DNA of 24,533 nucleotides from Bacteroidales bacterium (GTDB taxonomy: Bacteria; Bacteroidota; Bacteroidia; Bacteroidales; Paludibacteraceae). Below the pieces are notes generated by a model, which saw only the letters and a program-made list of their open reading frames with translations, had not been told where the DNA came from and did not search any database. Shown one piece after another: positions 7,720 through 15,104 of the stretch; the first letter of the stretch is position 1, and each line of letters opens with the position of its first letter. Location of the stretch: assembly GCA_004557405.1 (NCBI GenBank), contig SFDZ01000028.1:1-24533 (forward strand), in the 5' to 3' direction. The translations under genes were made by a program, and so were the position numbers.

Positions 7720-8682
7720 ATGGAAAAACCGTATGTAGTAGGCATCGACATCGGTGCCACAACCGCCAAAATCGGGCTCGTCGATGCCCGTGGCACCGTA
7801 CTTGTACAAACCGCCATACGCAGCAACGACACCACCGACCCGCAACAATTTGTCGAAAACCTGTGCTCCGCCATCACCAAACTCGTGCAAAAGGACTACG
7901 ACATGGAACAAATACGCGGCATCGGCATCGGCGCACCAAACGCCAATTACTACAAAGGCACAATCGAAAACGCCGTCAACCTCACTTGGGGCGGCCAACA
8001 AACCATCGCATTTGCCGAAATGATAACGCAAGCCATCGGACTGCCCGTCAAAATAACCAACGATGCCAACGCAGCAGCCATGGGCGAAATGACCTACGGA
8101 GCCGCCCGCGGCATGAAAAACTTCATCATGCTGACCCTTGGCACCGGCGTCGGTAGCGGCATCGTCATCGACGGCAAATTGGTTTACGGCAGCGACGGTT
8201 TTGCCGGCGAACTCGGCCATGTAACCATGGTACGCAACAATGGCCGATTGTGCGGCTGCGGCAAAACAGGCTGTCTCGAAGCCTACGCATCGGCCACCGG
8301 CGTGGCACGCACCGCACGCGAACTGCTCGAAGCCACCGACAAACAGAGCCTGCTGCGCAACATTCCCGCCGAAGACATCACCTCGAAAGATGTGTTCGAA
8401 GCCGCCCAACAAGACGACGCTTTGGCCAAAGACATCTTCGACTTCACCGGCAAAATGTTAGGCGAAGCCATGGCCGATTTTGTAGCATTCAGCGCACCCG
8501 AAGCCATCATTCTGTTTGGAGGGCTCATCAAATCGGGCGACCTCATCATGAAACCGACCGTCGAAAGCTTCAACAGCAACCTGATGCCGCTGTGGAAAAA
8601 CAAAATCAAAGTCGTGTTCTCGCAACTGAAAGAGTCGGATGCCGCCATTTTGGGCGCAAGCGCATTGGCATGGGAAGCCTAA
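7720..8682 (+). CDS. ROK-family sugar kinase, probable glucokinase
   Basis: The protein has 320 residues. The N-terminal ATP-binding motif is GIDIGATTAK (8-17), and the catalytic Asp is D115 in TNDAN. GTGVGSG (141-147) is the second phosphate loop. The ROK zinc site is formed by H167 in GELGH and the cysteines of CGCGKTGC (178-185). The family phosphorylates glucose, or related hexoses, with ATP in the cytoplasm. Glucokinase is the most likely role given GIGAPNANY and a PPi-dependent phosphofructokinase 3.5 kb downstream. N-acetylmannosamine or fructose cannot be ruled out from sequence. The gene probably shares the transcript of the DPP IV gene, and no terminator is evident in the 24-bp gap. 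Confidence 0.9.
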   Translation: MEKPYVVGIDIGATTAKIGLVDARGTVLVQTAIRSNDTTDPQQFVENLCSAITKLVQKDYDMEQIRGIGIGAPNANYYKGTIENAVNLTWGGQQTIAFAEMITQAIGLPVKITNDANAAAMGEMTYGAARGMKNFIMLTLGTGVGSGIVIDGKLVYGSDGFAGELGHVTMVRNNGRLCGCGKTGCLEAYASATGVARTARELLEATDKQSLLRNIPAEDITSKDVFEAAQQDDALAKDIFDFTGKMLGEAMADFVAFSAPEAIILFGGLIKSGDLIMKPTVESFNSNLMPLWKNKIKVVFSQLKESDAAILGASALAWEA

Positions 8683-8725
8683 AAACAGCTTGTTCATAAA
8701 AAAATGCAAACTTTACAGCATTAAA

Positions 8726-8757
8726 TTTGGCAGTATCAAAAAAAAAGTGTAATTTTG
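8726..8757 (+). promoter_or_regulatory. Promoter of the L31 gene
   Basis: TTTG (8726-8729) and TAATTTTG (8750-8757) are separated by 20 bp, close to the ideal Bacteroidetes housekeeping promoter. The 5' leader to the ATG at 8801 would be about 35-40 nt. Confidence 0.75.
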
Positions 8758-8800
8758 CACCGCAAAAATCGAAAACTATCAACTAACAACTTATAAGACA

Positions 8801-9064
8801 ATGAAAAAAGGAATTCATCCAGAAAGCTATCGTCCCGTGGCATTCAAAGATATGTCGAACGAAGAGGTGTTCATCTCGCGTTCCACTATCGCTACGAAAG
8901 AAACCATCGACATTGATGGGGTAACTTATCCTTTGGTAAAACTCGAAATTTCGAGTTCGTCGCATCCTTTCTACACCGGCAAAACCAAATTGGTTGACAC
9001 CGCCGGCCGCGTAGATAAGTTCATGAGCCGTTACCAAAACAGAGTCAGCAAAAACAAAAAATAA
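8801..9064 (+). CDS. rpmE2: 50S ribosomal protein L31, type B
   Basis: The 87-residue protein starts MKKGIHPESYRPVAF and contains SSSHPFYTGKTKLVDTAGRV, the conserved L31 core. It lacks the CxxC cysteines of the zinc-binding form, so it is the zinc-independent type B. It sits on the large ribosomal subunit near the central protuberance and helps bridge to the small subunit. In many bacteria this paralogue replaces the zinc form under zinc limitation. In Bacteroidetes it is often the main one. It is monocistronic, with a near-ideal promoter upstream and an intrinsic terminator 37 bp after the stop. Confidence 0.97.
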   Translation: MKKGIHPESYRPVAFKDMSNEEVFISRSTIATKETIDIDGVTYPLVKLEISSSSHPFYTGKTKLVDTAGRVDKFMSRYQNRVSKNKK

Positions 9065-9100
9065 GTTTTGCGTTTCTTTTTTTGACGATACACAGAAAAC

Positions 9101-9130
9101 TCCCGCGCCACACAAGGTGCGGGATTTTTC
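9101..9130 (+). terminator. Intrinsic terminator after L31
   Basis: A 9-bp stem pairs TCCCGCGCC (9101-9109) with GGTGCGGGA (9116-9124), including one G-U pair, and has a 6-nt loop. Five T follow. Confidence 0.85.
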
Positions 9131-9141
9131 GTTACAGACGG

Positions 9142-9172
9142 TTGGGTGAATCGATTTTTTTTCGTAACTTTG
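9142..9172 (+). promoter_or_regulatory. Promoter of the 9197-11328 operon
   Basis: TTG (9142-9144) and TAACTTTG (9165-9172) have a 20-bp spacer. The start codon at 9197 is 24 bp after the box, so the leader is very short. Confidence 0.7.
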
Positions 9173-9196
9173 CAGCATCGAGCATAAATTCACGGT

Positions 9197-9925
9197 ATGA
9201 AACATTTACTCCTCACACTACTCGGCACGGCACTCGCAGGCATTGTTTGCGCCCAAGAGCCAACCGAAAAAGCACCAATCGTGCTGAAAACATACGCCGA
9301 ATACGGCTACAACAACACTTGGGAACACTTCGGACACATTGCCGTCGGCGGCTATTTCCCCATCAATACCTACTTCGACCTGCAAGCCGGCATCGACCTC
9401 TGCACCGCTAATAGTTACGCCATCGACGGGCGCGCCACAGTACGTTTTCCGCTCCGTGTGGGACAACTCGCGCTCGAAAATCGCCTGCTCTATCGCGCCA
9501 TCGTTTGCAGCCGCACACACGAAGCCTGTGCTGCACTGTCGTTGGGTTACAGCATGGACTATTTTGCCATATCGATAGGCGCATTCAGCCGCTTTTACAG
9601 TGTAATGCCGACCGAACATCACATCCAAACCGCCGACTATATCGTCGAACCATTCAATCTGCTGTGGAACATCGAAGGATATGTGCGGCGCGAAAGCGAT
9701 TTTTGGAATCTCGGATTGCGCATCAGCAATTTCGACGATTTTCAGATAGAACGTTTCAACGAACCCATTTTTACCCTTATCGGGCGTTACAATCCCACCG
9801 ACAAAATTCGCCTGTTTGCCGAAGTTTATTGCAAACCATCGGGCATGCTGCACGGTGCGGCCAATTTCTACAACGCCGGCGCACGCATCGGACTTAACTA
9901 CATTTTCAAAACACGCAAACTATGA
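9197..9925 (+). CDS. Exported protein, possibly a small outer-membrane beta-barrel
   Basis: The 242-residue protein has a clear signal peptide (MKHLLLTLLGTALAGIVCAQ). After that it shows alternating aromatic and hydrophobic residues, many Tyr and Phe, and short strand-like stretches. It ends with GARIGLNYIFKTRKL, which resembles a final barrel strand. I recognise no named family. Outer-membrane location is inferred. Its stop overlaps the start of the metallophosphoesterase gene (ATGA at 9922-9925), so the two are translationally coupled and may work together in the envelope. Confidence 0.7.
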   Translation: MKHLLLTLLGTALAGIVCAQEPTEKAPIVLKTYAEYGYNNTWEHFGHIAVGGYFPINTYFDLQAGIDLCTANSYAIDGRATVRFPLRVGQLALENRLLYRAIVCSRTHEACAALSLGYSMDYFAISIGAFSRFYSVMPTEHHIQTADYIVEPFNLLWNIEGYVRRESDFWNLGLRISNFDDFQIERFNEPIFTLIGRYNPTDKIRLFAEVYCKPSGMLHGAANFYNAGARIGLNYIFKTRKL

Positions 9926-10791
9926 AACAAAACATCGTCTATATCATCGCCCTGACAATATGTTGCAGTTGCGACCTCGATTTGAGCGGCTTCATTGCAC
10001 CGCCAAGCGACACTGTCCGCCAACGTTTCGAACAATCGCAAGCGTGGAACGATGCCCACGACGCCATCCACTTGTCGGTACCAATCGACAACTACACATT
10101 CTACGTCGGCACCGACATACACACCCAAACCACCACCGACAACCTGACCGCCATGCTGACCGCCATGCGCAACGACAACAACGCCTATTTTGCCCTGCTG
10201 CTCGGCGATTTGGTACACGGCAAAGGTCATTTTGCAACTTTCGCAAATGCGTTGCAATACGACGCAGCCACGCAAGCACGCAACGACACCGTTTTCACCG
10301 CCGTTGGCAATCACGACCTCTACTTCGACCAATGGAACGACTATCGAACGCACTTTGGCACAGCCACTTACGCATTTGTAGTGCAAACGCCGCACCACAC
10401 CGATTTGTTCGTTTGCATCGACACCGGCAGCGGCACCTTGGGCAACGAACAACAACAATGGTTGCAACAAACACTCTCCGAAAACGATGGGAAACACCGA
10501 CACACTGTCATCTACACACACACCAACCTGTTCAAAGACGACAATACGGGTTTTCCCACCAGCAATATGGCGTTGGAAGAGACATTTGCGCTCACCGCGC
10601 TGCTGCAACAACACCACGTTACACTCTATCTGCAGGGACACAACCACTGCCGGCACGACATTTTGTATCGCGATGTGCGCTATCTCACCATCGAAACCAT
10701 GCAAGACAAAGCCGAAAGACCCTATTACATGACCGCTACGATGAGCGACTCCGATATCGACTGCCAATTCGTATCGCTCCGCGAACAATAA
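9922..10791 (+). CDS. Metallophosphoesterase lipoprotein (calcineurin-like)
   Basis: The 289-residue protein has a short N-terminal hydrophobic segment ending in a Cys cluster (C14, C15, C17), consistent with a lipoprotein signal. The calcineurin-like metal ligands follow in order: D65-x-H67, GDLVH (95-99), GNHD (129-132), H200 in IYTHTN and GHNH (239-242). The second motif has His where GDxxD is usual, so metal co-ordination or substrate may differ. The family hydrolyses phosphomonoesters or diesters. Substrate is unknown, and an envelope location is inferred. It overlaps the upstream gene by four bases and is followed after 12 bp by a Nudix gene, so it is the middle gene of an operon. Confidence 0.85.
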   Translation: MKQNIVYIIALTICCSCDLDLSGFIAPPSDTVRQRFEQSQAWNDAHDAIHLSVPIDNYTFYVGTDIHTQTTTDNLTAMLTAMRNDNNAYFALLLGDLVHGKGHFATFANALQYDAATQARNDTVFTAVGNHDLYFDQWNDYRTHFGTATYAFVVQTPHHTDLFVCIDTGSGTLGNEQQQWLQQTLSENDGKHRHTVIYTHTNLFKDDNTGFPTSNMALEETFALTALLQQHHVTLYLQGHNHCRHDILYRDVRYLTIETMQDKAERPYYMTATMSDSDIDCQFVSLREQ

Positions 10792-10803
10792 ACAAACATT
10801 GCT

Positions 10804-11328
10804 ATGCCACAACACCCGCTCGCATCGTTTGTATTCTGCCCGAAATGCGGTTCTAAACACTTCGTTATCAACGACTTCAAATCGAAGCGATGCCAAACAT
10901 GCGGATTCGTGTACTACGACAACGCCGCTGCTGCCGTCGCCGGATTCATCGTACACAACGACAAACTGCTGCTCTGCACGCGAGCCAAAAATCCCGCCCA
11001 AGGCCTACTCGACTTGCCCGGCGGATTCATCGACCACGCCGAAACGGCCGAACAAGCCCTTGCACGCGAAATCGACGAAGAATTAGGTTTAACCGTCGTG
11101 CAAGCCGAATACCTGTTTTCGTTACCAAACACATACATCTATTCCGATTTCGCCGTCCACACCCTCGATTTGTTTTTCAAAGTCGAAGTGTCCGATTGCG
11201 CATCCCTGCGATGTGCCGACGATGTAGCCAAGGCCGATTTTTACGACTTTCGCCAAATAAATCTCGAACAAATAGGGTTAAATTCGATTCGCCGTGGTGT
11301 CGAAAAATTCATTTCACACGACTTCTAA
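10804..11328 (+). CDS. Nudix hydrolase with N-terminal zinc ribbon
   Basis: The 174-residue protein begins with a zinc ribbon: CPKC (12-15) and CQTC (30-33). The Nudix box occupies residues 74-96 and fits GX5EX7REUXEEXGU exactly, with E80, R88, E89, E92 and E93. The family cleaves nucleoside diphosphates linked to another moiety. The ribbon-plus-Nudix layout resembles NudC-like and ADP-ribose or NADH pyrophosphatases, but the SQPWPFPxS motif of true NudC is not visible. It is the last gene of a three-gene operon. Confidence 0.9.
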   Translation: MPQHPLASFVFCPKCGSKHFVINDFKSKRCQTCGFVYYDNAAAAVAGFIVHNDKLLLCTRAKNPAQGLLDLPGGFIDHAETAEQALAREIDEELGLTVVQAEYLFSLPNTYIYSDFAVHTLDLFFKVEVSDCASLRCADDVAKADFYDFRQINLEQIGLNSIRRGVEKFISHDF

Positions 11329-11535
11329 TCGCCCATGCGATGCCCAAAAGTACCGATTTTATGCTAAATAACACATTTTTGAACAATCCCCTACAAGGAC
11401 ATATTTATTAAATACATATTGAACAGCATAGTTTTCATAACATTTAACTAATATATAACCAACTGATTATCAATACAATAAACAAAAATTTGGAAAACAC
11501 TATGTTAAAACGCAAAAAAAATTGCACTTTTATGC
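11329..11535. other. AT-rich non-coding stretch
   Basis: This is the left part of a 331-bp gap between the Nudix gene and ogt. It is AT-rich, especially from 11390 to 11520, and holds only a 16-codon frame with no recognisable features. I see no terminator for the Nudix operon. The right part of the gap holds the structured RNA element described separately. Confidence 0.5.
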
Positions 11536-11564
11536 TTGTAGTTTCAAAATAAGTCGTACCTTTG
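11536..11564 (+). promoter_or_regulatory. Promoter of the RNA element upstream of ogt
   Basis: TTG (11536-11538) and TACCTTTG (11557-11564) have an 18-bp spacer. Transcription would start near 11571, right at the beginning of the RNA element. Confidence 0.6.
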
Positions 11565-11569
11565 CATCG

Positions 11570-11640
11570 TGTTTTTCATGGTATTAGATTTAAGGTTAAG
11601 AGGATTGTGGTTGTCGTGATGACAACCCTTTCTGTTTTTA
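11570..11640 (+). ncRNA. Putative structured leader or small RNA ending in a terminator-like hairpin
   Basis: About 70 nt lie between a promoter and ogt. The segment contains GTATTAGATTTAAGGTTAAG (11581-11600), then a perfect 7-bp hairpin GGTTGTC (11609-11615) and GACAACC (11621-11627) with loop GTGAT, followed by a pyrimidine-rich tail CTTTCTGTTTTTA. From memory, very similar strings recur as multicopy leaders in Bacteroides genomes, often before cold-shock or RNA-helicase genes. I could not check this. It may be a free small RNA or an attenuating leader of ogt, whose ATG is 20 bp downstream of the tail. Confidence 0.5.
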
Positions 11641-11659
11641 TACCCCTCACATTCCGACC

Positions 11660-12133
11660 ATGGCAAATTCGACCTTTCACCTTCAGACACCCATAGGTTG
11701 GCTACGGATAACAGACAACGGCCGCGCCATCACACACATACAAGCACACCCGCATGCGGGCGTAGCCGACCCACCAACAACGCCGCTGCAACTCCTTGTC
11801 TGTCAGCAGATAAACGCCTATTTTCAAGAACAACTTCATGTGTGGGACGTACCCATCGAACCGCACGGCACAGTCTTTCAGCTACGCGTATGGAACACCC
11901 TGCGCACCATACCGTATGGTCAAACGCGCAGTTACAGCGACATAGCACAAAGCATCGGCCAACCGCAAGCTGCTCGCGCCGTCGGCAACGCCTGTCGGCA
12001 CAATCCCATTCTGCTCCTCATTCCCTGCCACCGCGTCGTCGGCAAAAACCATCAACCGACCGGATTTGTCGCCGGGTTGGACAACAAACGCACATTGCTG
12101 CAAATGGAACAGCAATTTGTTGTGGCAATATGA
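11660..12133 (+). CDS. ogt: Methylated-DNA--[protein]-cysteine S-methyltransferase
   Basis: The 157-residue protein repairs O6-methylguanine and O4-methylthymine by transferring the alkyl group to its own cysteine, a suicide reaction. The active-site motif IPCHRVVG places the acceptor at C123. GNACRHNPI (109-117) is the usual preceding motif, and TGFVAGLDNKRTLLQ (134-148) the following one. VWNTLRTIPYGQTRSY (78-92) is the helix-turn-helix DNA-binding part. The length suits Ogt without an Ada domain. It follows a structured RNA element, so its expression may depend on read-through there. The start codon at 11660 is well placed. Confidence 0.95.
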   Translation: MANSTFHLQTPIGWLRITDNGRAITHIQAHPHAGVADPPTTPLQLLVCQQINAYFQEQLHVWDVPIEPHGTVFQLRVWNTLRTIPYGQTRSYSDIAQSIGQPQAARAVGNACRHNPILLLIPCHRVVGKNHQPTGFVAGLDNKRTLLQMEQQFVVAI

Positions 12134-12144
12134 GGATTTTTTTG

Positions 12145-12152
12145 TAACTTTG
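12145..12152 (+). promoter_or_regulatory. -7 box of the pfp promoter
   Basis: TAACTTTG lies 48 bp before the ATG at 12201. A TTG at 12120-12122 is 22 bp upstream, a slightly long spacer. The box starts 11 bp after the ogt stop codon. Confidence 0.55.
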
Positions 12153-12200
12153 CATCCTCAAATTGATATAAAATTCATTTTCAAAAAAAACAATAGACTC

Positions 12201-13841
12201 ATGGAAAAAAGCGCATTACAAATTGCACGAGCCGCCTACCGGCCTAAATTGCCGGCGGCACTCGTCGGCGGACTCGCCCTGAAAGAAGGTGCTGCCACCG
12301 AATCGGTTGCCGACCAAGCAGCCATCAAAGAGTTGTTCCCGAACACCTACGGCATGCCGTTCGTTACGTTCGAATCGGCCAACACGCCCTTACAAGCCAC
12401 GGCCAACGTAGGCGTCATTCTGTCGGGCGGACAAGCACCCGGCGGCCACAATGTTATCGCCGGATTGTTCGACGGGCTGAAAAAACTGAACCCCGACAAC
12501 AAATTGTACGGTTTTTTGGGAGGTCCCAGCGGTTTGGTTGACCACAAATACATCGAACTGACAGCCGACATCATCGACGAATATCGCAACACGGGCGGTT
12601 TCGACATCATCGGTTCGGGACGCACCAAATTGGAAGAAAAAGCGCAATTCGACAGCGGTATCGAAATCTGTAAGCAGTTGGGCATCAACGCCATAGTCAT
12701 CATCGGTGGCGACGACTCGAATACCAATGCTTGTGTTTTGGCCGAATACTATCTGCAAAAAAATTGCGGCATTCAGGTTATCGGCTGCCCGAAAACAATC
12801 GATGGCGACCTGAAAAACGCCATGATTGAGACCTCGTTCGGATTCGACACAGCCTGCAAAGTCTATGCCGAAATGATTGGCAACATCGAACGCGACGCCA
12901 ACTCGGCCAAAAAATATTGGCACTTCATCAAACTGATGGGACGTTCGGCATCGCATGTAACGCTCGAATGCGCCCTGCAAACACACCCGAACATTACACT
13001 CATCGGCGAAGAAGTCGAAGCCAAGAATCAAACCTTGGACGAAGTAGTAACCTACATAGCCGAAGCCGTAGCCGCTCGCGCCGCCAAAGGATTGAACTTC
13101 GGTACGGTGCTTGTGCCCGAAGGACTTATCGAATTTATTCCGGCCATCAAACGTCTGATTGCCGAACTTAACGATATGTTGGCCGCCAACCAAGCCGAAT
13201 TCGACACTATCGCTGCCGACGACAAGATTGCTTATGTCGTAAAACACCTGACAGCCGAAAACGCTGCGCTGTTCGAAAGTCTGCCGGCTACCGTTTCGCG
13301 CCAACTGGCTTTGGAACGCGACCCGCACGGCAATGTACAAGTGTCGCTCATCGAGACCGAACAACTGCTTGCCGAAATGGTCGGTAAAAAATTGGACGCA
13401 TGGAAAAAAGAAGGCAAATATGTTGGCAAATTTGCCACACAACACCACTTCTTCGGCTACGAAGGCCGTTGCGCCGCGCCCTCGAACTTCGACGCCGACT
13501 ACTGCTACTCGCTCGGCTTCAACGCAGCCATGCTCATTGCCAGCGGCAAAACGGGCTACATGTCGTCGGTGCGCAACACCACCAAACCGGCAGACCAATG
13601 GTTGGCCGGCGGCATACCGATTACAGCCATGATGAACATGGAAAAACGTAACGGCAAAATGAAACCGGTAATACAAAAAGCACTCGTTGTACTCGATGGC
13701 GGACCATTCAAATACTTTGCCGCCAATCGTGCAAAATGGGCTGCAGAAACCGATTTTGTATATCCCGGCCCGATACAATATTTCGGTCCGAGCGAAGTGT
13801 GCGACCAAACCACCAAAACGTTGGCTTTGGAACACGAATAA
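12201..13841 (+). CDS. pfp: Pyrophosphate--fructose-6-phosphate 1-phosphotransferase
   Basis: The 546-residue enzyme reversibly phosphorylates fructose 6-phosphate with pyrophosphate instead of ATP, in glycolysis and gluconeogenesis. The motifs are GVILSGGQAPGGHN (71-84), GGDDSNTNA (169-177), PKTIDGDLKN (197-206) with the catalytic Asp, and MGRSASH (246-252). The GGDD and PKTIDGD signatures mark the PPi-dependent long form. An upstream in-frame ATG at 12066 is rejected, because it overlaps ogt and the promoter box and gives a non-homologous 45-residue extension. The gene has its own promoter and a terminator just after the stop. It complements the ROK kinase upstream. Confidence 0.95.
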   Translation: MEKSALQIARAAYRPKLPAALVGGLALKEGAATESVADQAAIKELFPNTYGMPFVTFESANTPLQATANVGVILSGGQAPGGHNVIAGLFDGLKKLNPDNKLYGFLGGPSGLVDHKYIELTADIIDEYRNTGGFDIIGSGRTKLEEKAQFDSGIEICKQLGINAIVIIGGDDSNTNACVLAEYYLQKNCGIQVIGCPKTIDGDLKNAMIETSFGFDTACKVYAEMIGNIERDANSAKKYWHFIKLMGRSASHVTLECALQTHPNITLIGEEVEAKNQTLDEVVTYIAEAVAARAAKGLNFGTVLVPEGLIEFIPAIKRLIAELNDMLAANQAEFDTIAADDKIAYVVKHLTAENAALFESLPATVSRQLALERDPHGNVQVSLIETEQLLAEMVGKKLDAWKKEGKYVGKFATQHHFFGYEGRCAAPSNFDADYCYSLGFNAAMLIASGKTGYMSSVRNTTKPADQWLAGGIPITAMMNMEKRNGKMKPVIQKALVVLDGGPFKYFAANRAKWAAETDFVYPGPIQYFGPSEVCDQTTKTLALEHE

Positions 13842-13859
13842 TCGGCACACACCGAAACG

Positions 13860-13896
13860 ACAAAAGCGACCTCATTCGAGCGTCGCTTTTGTTTTG
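13860..13896 (+). terminator. Intrinsic terminator after pfp
   Basis: A perfect 11-bp stem has arms ACAAAAGCGAC (13860-13870) and GTCGCTTTTGT (13882-13892), with CTC/GAG able to extend the stem inside the loop. T-rich bases continue after it. It lies between convergent genes and could also slow transcription arriving from cysK. Confidence 0.8.
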
Positions 13897-13916
13897 CAAA
13901 CGGTCCGTTTCTCGGG

Positions 13917-14822
13917 TCAGAAAACCGACAGATAACGTTCGCCTGTGTCGGGCAGCAAAGCAACAATCATCTTCCCCGCGTTTTCCGGCATTTTGGCCAA
14001 TTTCAACGCCGCGCTGAAAGCCGCTCCCGACGAAATGCCGACCAACAACCCCTGTGTTTGTGCCAACAAGCGCGCTCCGGCAAAGGCCTCGTCGTCGGCA
14101 ACGGTCAGCACCTCGTCCACCACTTGTGGGTTATAAGTGTCGGGCACAAATCCCGCGCCGATGCCCTGAATTTTATGTTTTCCGGGCACGCCTGTCGACA
14201 GCACAGCCGACGATGCCGGTTCGACCGCCACCACCCGCACTGCCGGGTTGTGGTGTTTCAAAGCCTTGCCTGTGCCACTCACCGTGCCGCCCGTGCCCAC
14301 ACCGGCCACAAAAATATCGACACGTCCATCGGTGTCGCGCCAAATTTCTTCGCCCGTAGTCCGTTCGTGCACGGCAGGGTTTGCCGGATTGGTAAATTGC
14401 CCCAAAATGACGGCGCCGGCAATCGCATGGCGCAACTCTTCGGCACGACAGATAGCGCCCTTCATACCTTCGGCACCCGGTGTCAGTTCGAGTTGTGCGC
14501 CATAGGCTTTCAGCAAGTTACGTCGTTCCACACTCATCGTGTCGGGCATTGTCAGCACTACCCGATACCCGCGTGAGGCGCCAACCCACGCCAGCCCGAC
14601 GCCCGTATTGCCACTGGTCGGTTCGATAATGGTGGCGCCGGGTTTGAGCAGCCCGCGCTGCTCGGCATCGAGAATCATAGCCAAAGCGATACGGTCTTTG
14701 ACACTTCCTCCCGGATTGAAATACTCCAATTTTACAACAACATCGGCCAACAGGCCTTCGATACCATGCACACGCAACAGCGGTGTTCCTCCGATTAAAT
14801 CGGTCAATCGTTCGTTAATCAT
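13917..14822 (-). CDS. cysK: Cysteine synthase (O-acetylserine sulfhydrylase)
   Basis: The 301-residue PLP enzyme makes cysteine from O-acetylserine and sulfide in the cytoplasm. K42 in PGGSVKDR binds PLP. TSGNTG (about 69-74) binds the substrate carboxylate, GTGGTVSGTG binds the PLP phosphate, and GISSGAA lies near the C-terminus. The length fits CysK/CysM. It is monocistronic and convergent with pfp. Upstream, on the same strand, are a promoter (15040-15047), a leader peptide rich in Cys codons (14942-15013) and an intrinsic terminator (14861-14909). Together these suggest control by cysteinyl-tRNA supply through attenuation. Cystathionine beta-synthase-type activity is less likely, as no CBS domain is present. 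Confidence 0.95.
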   Translation of the reverse strand: MINERLTDLIGGTPLLRVHGIEGLLADVVVKLEYFNPGGSVKDRIALAMILDAEQRGLLKPGATIIEPTSGNTGVGLAWVGASRGYRVVLTMPDTMSVERRNLLKAYGAQLELTPGAEGMKGAICRAEELRHAIAGAVILGQFTNPANPAVHERTTGEEIWRDTDGRVDIFVAGVGTGGTVSGTGKALKHHNPAVRVVAVEPASSAVLSTGVPGKHKIQGIGAGFVPDTYNPQVVDEVLTVADDEAFAGARLLAQTQGLLVGISSGAAFSAALKLAKMPENAGKMIVALLPDTGERYLSVF

Positions 14823-14860
14823 AAAGTTATATTTTTGAAAATTAGCACTATCTTTCGACT

Positions 14861-14909
14861 CATAAAAACATCAAAGCCTGCCGAATCGAAAGTTGATTGG
14901 CAGGCCTTG
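14861..14909 (-). terminator. Attenuator terminator before cysK
   Basis: On the minus strand CAAGGCCTGCC (14899-14909) pairs with GGCAGGCTTTG (14872-14882) over 11 bp with one G-U pair. The stem extends by AATC/GATT past a single bulged C to a 7-nt loop. A run of five T follows (14864-14868). It lies between the leader peptide and cysK, about 40 bp before the cysK ATG, so it must be read through for expression. Confidence 0.75.
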
Positions 14910-14970
14910 AAATAGGATTATCGCAAAAAAATCCGACAACATTACACGCACAGAGTGGCACACCAATCAA
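14893..14970 (-). promoter_or_regulatory. Candidate antiterminator pairing in the cysK leader
   Basis: The leader segment TTGATTGGTGTGCC (minus strand, 14957-14970) can pair with GGCCTGCCAATCAA (14893-14906), the terminator's 5' arm and inner stem. This gives 11 Watson-Crick pairs, two G-U pairs and one mismatch. The segment covers leader codons 15-19, just downstream of the Cys-Cys-Cys codons (14981-14989). A ribosome stalled on those codons would leave it free. A ribosome moving on would cover it. Confidence 0.6.
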
Positions 14971-15013
14971 AGCGATGCGCACAACAACATGCAATATTTT
15001 GTCGAACATTCAT
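14942..15013 (-). CDS. Cysteine-rich leader peptide upstream of cysK
   Basis: A 23-codon frame runs from ATG at 15013 to TAA at 14942-14944. Five of its residues are Cys: codons 9, 10 and 11 are TGT-TGT-TGT, codon 18 is TGT and codon 22 is TGC. Three consecutive codons for a rare amino acid, upstream of a gene that makes that amino acid, are the classic sign of a ribosome-sensing attenuator. The likely transcript start near 15033 leaves about 20 nt before the ATG. No strong Shine-Dalgarno is seen, as is normal in this phylum. Translation is not demonstrated. The main support is codon content plus the terminator and antiterminator geometry. Confidence 0.7.
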   Translation of the reverse strand: MNVRQNIACCCAHRFDWCATLCV

Positions 15014-15039
15014 ACCAATGTTTTCAAGTATTCACGCTG

Positions 15040-15074
15040 CAAAAATACTATTATTTTTTCGAACATGCAGCAAA
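15040..15074 (-). promoter_or_regulatory. Promoter of the cysK leader transcript
   Basis: The minus strand has TATTTTTG (15040-15047) with a TTTG at 15071-15074 and a 23-bp spacer, a little longer than usual. It lies in the 91-bp gap between the AraC gene stop and the leader peptide, so cysK has its own transcript. Confidence 0.6.
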
Positions 15075-15104
15075 AAAATCACTTTTTAACACTTTTATTT
15101 TTCA

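Noticed and set aside
9816..10856. Open frame on the plus strand overlapping the metallophosphoesterase gene
   Set aside because: Its product is Arg/His-rich low-complexity sequence, while the overlapped frame has all the metal-binding motifs.
12066..12200. N-terminal extension of pfp from an upstream ATG
   Set aside because: It overlaps the end of ogt and the promoter box. Family similarity starts at the ATG at 12201.
12390..13850. Long open frame antisense to pfp (486 codons)
   Set aside because: It is a shadow of the PPi-PFK gene, Phe/Val/Gly-rich without motifs.
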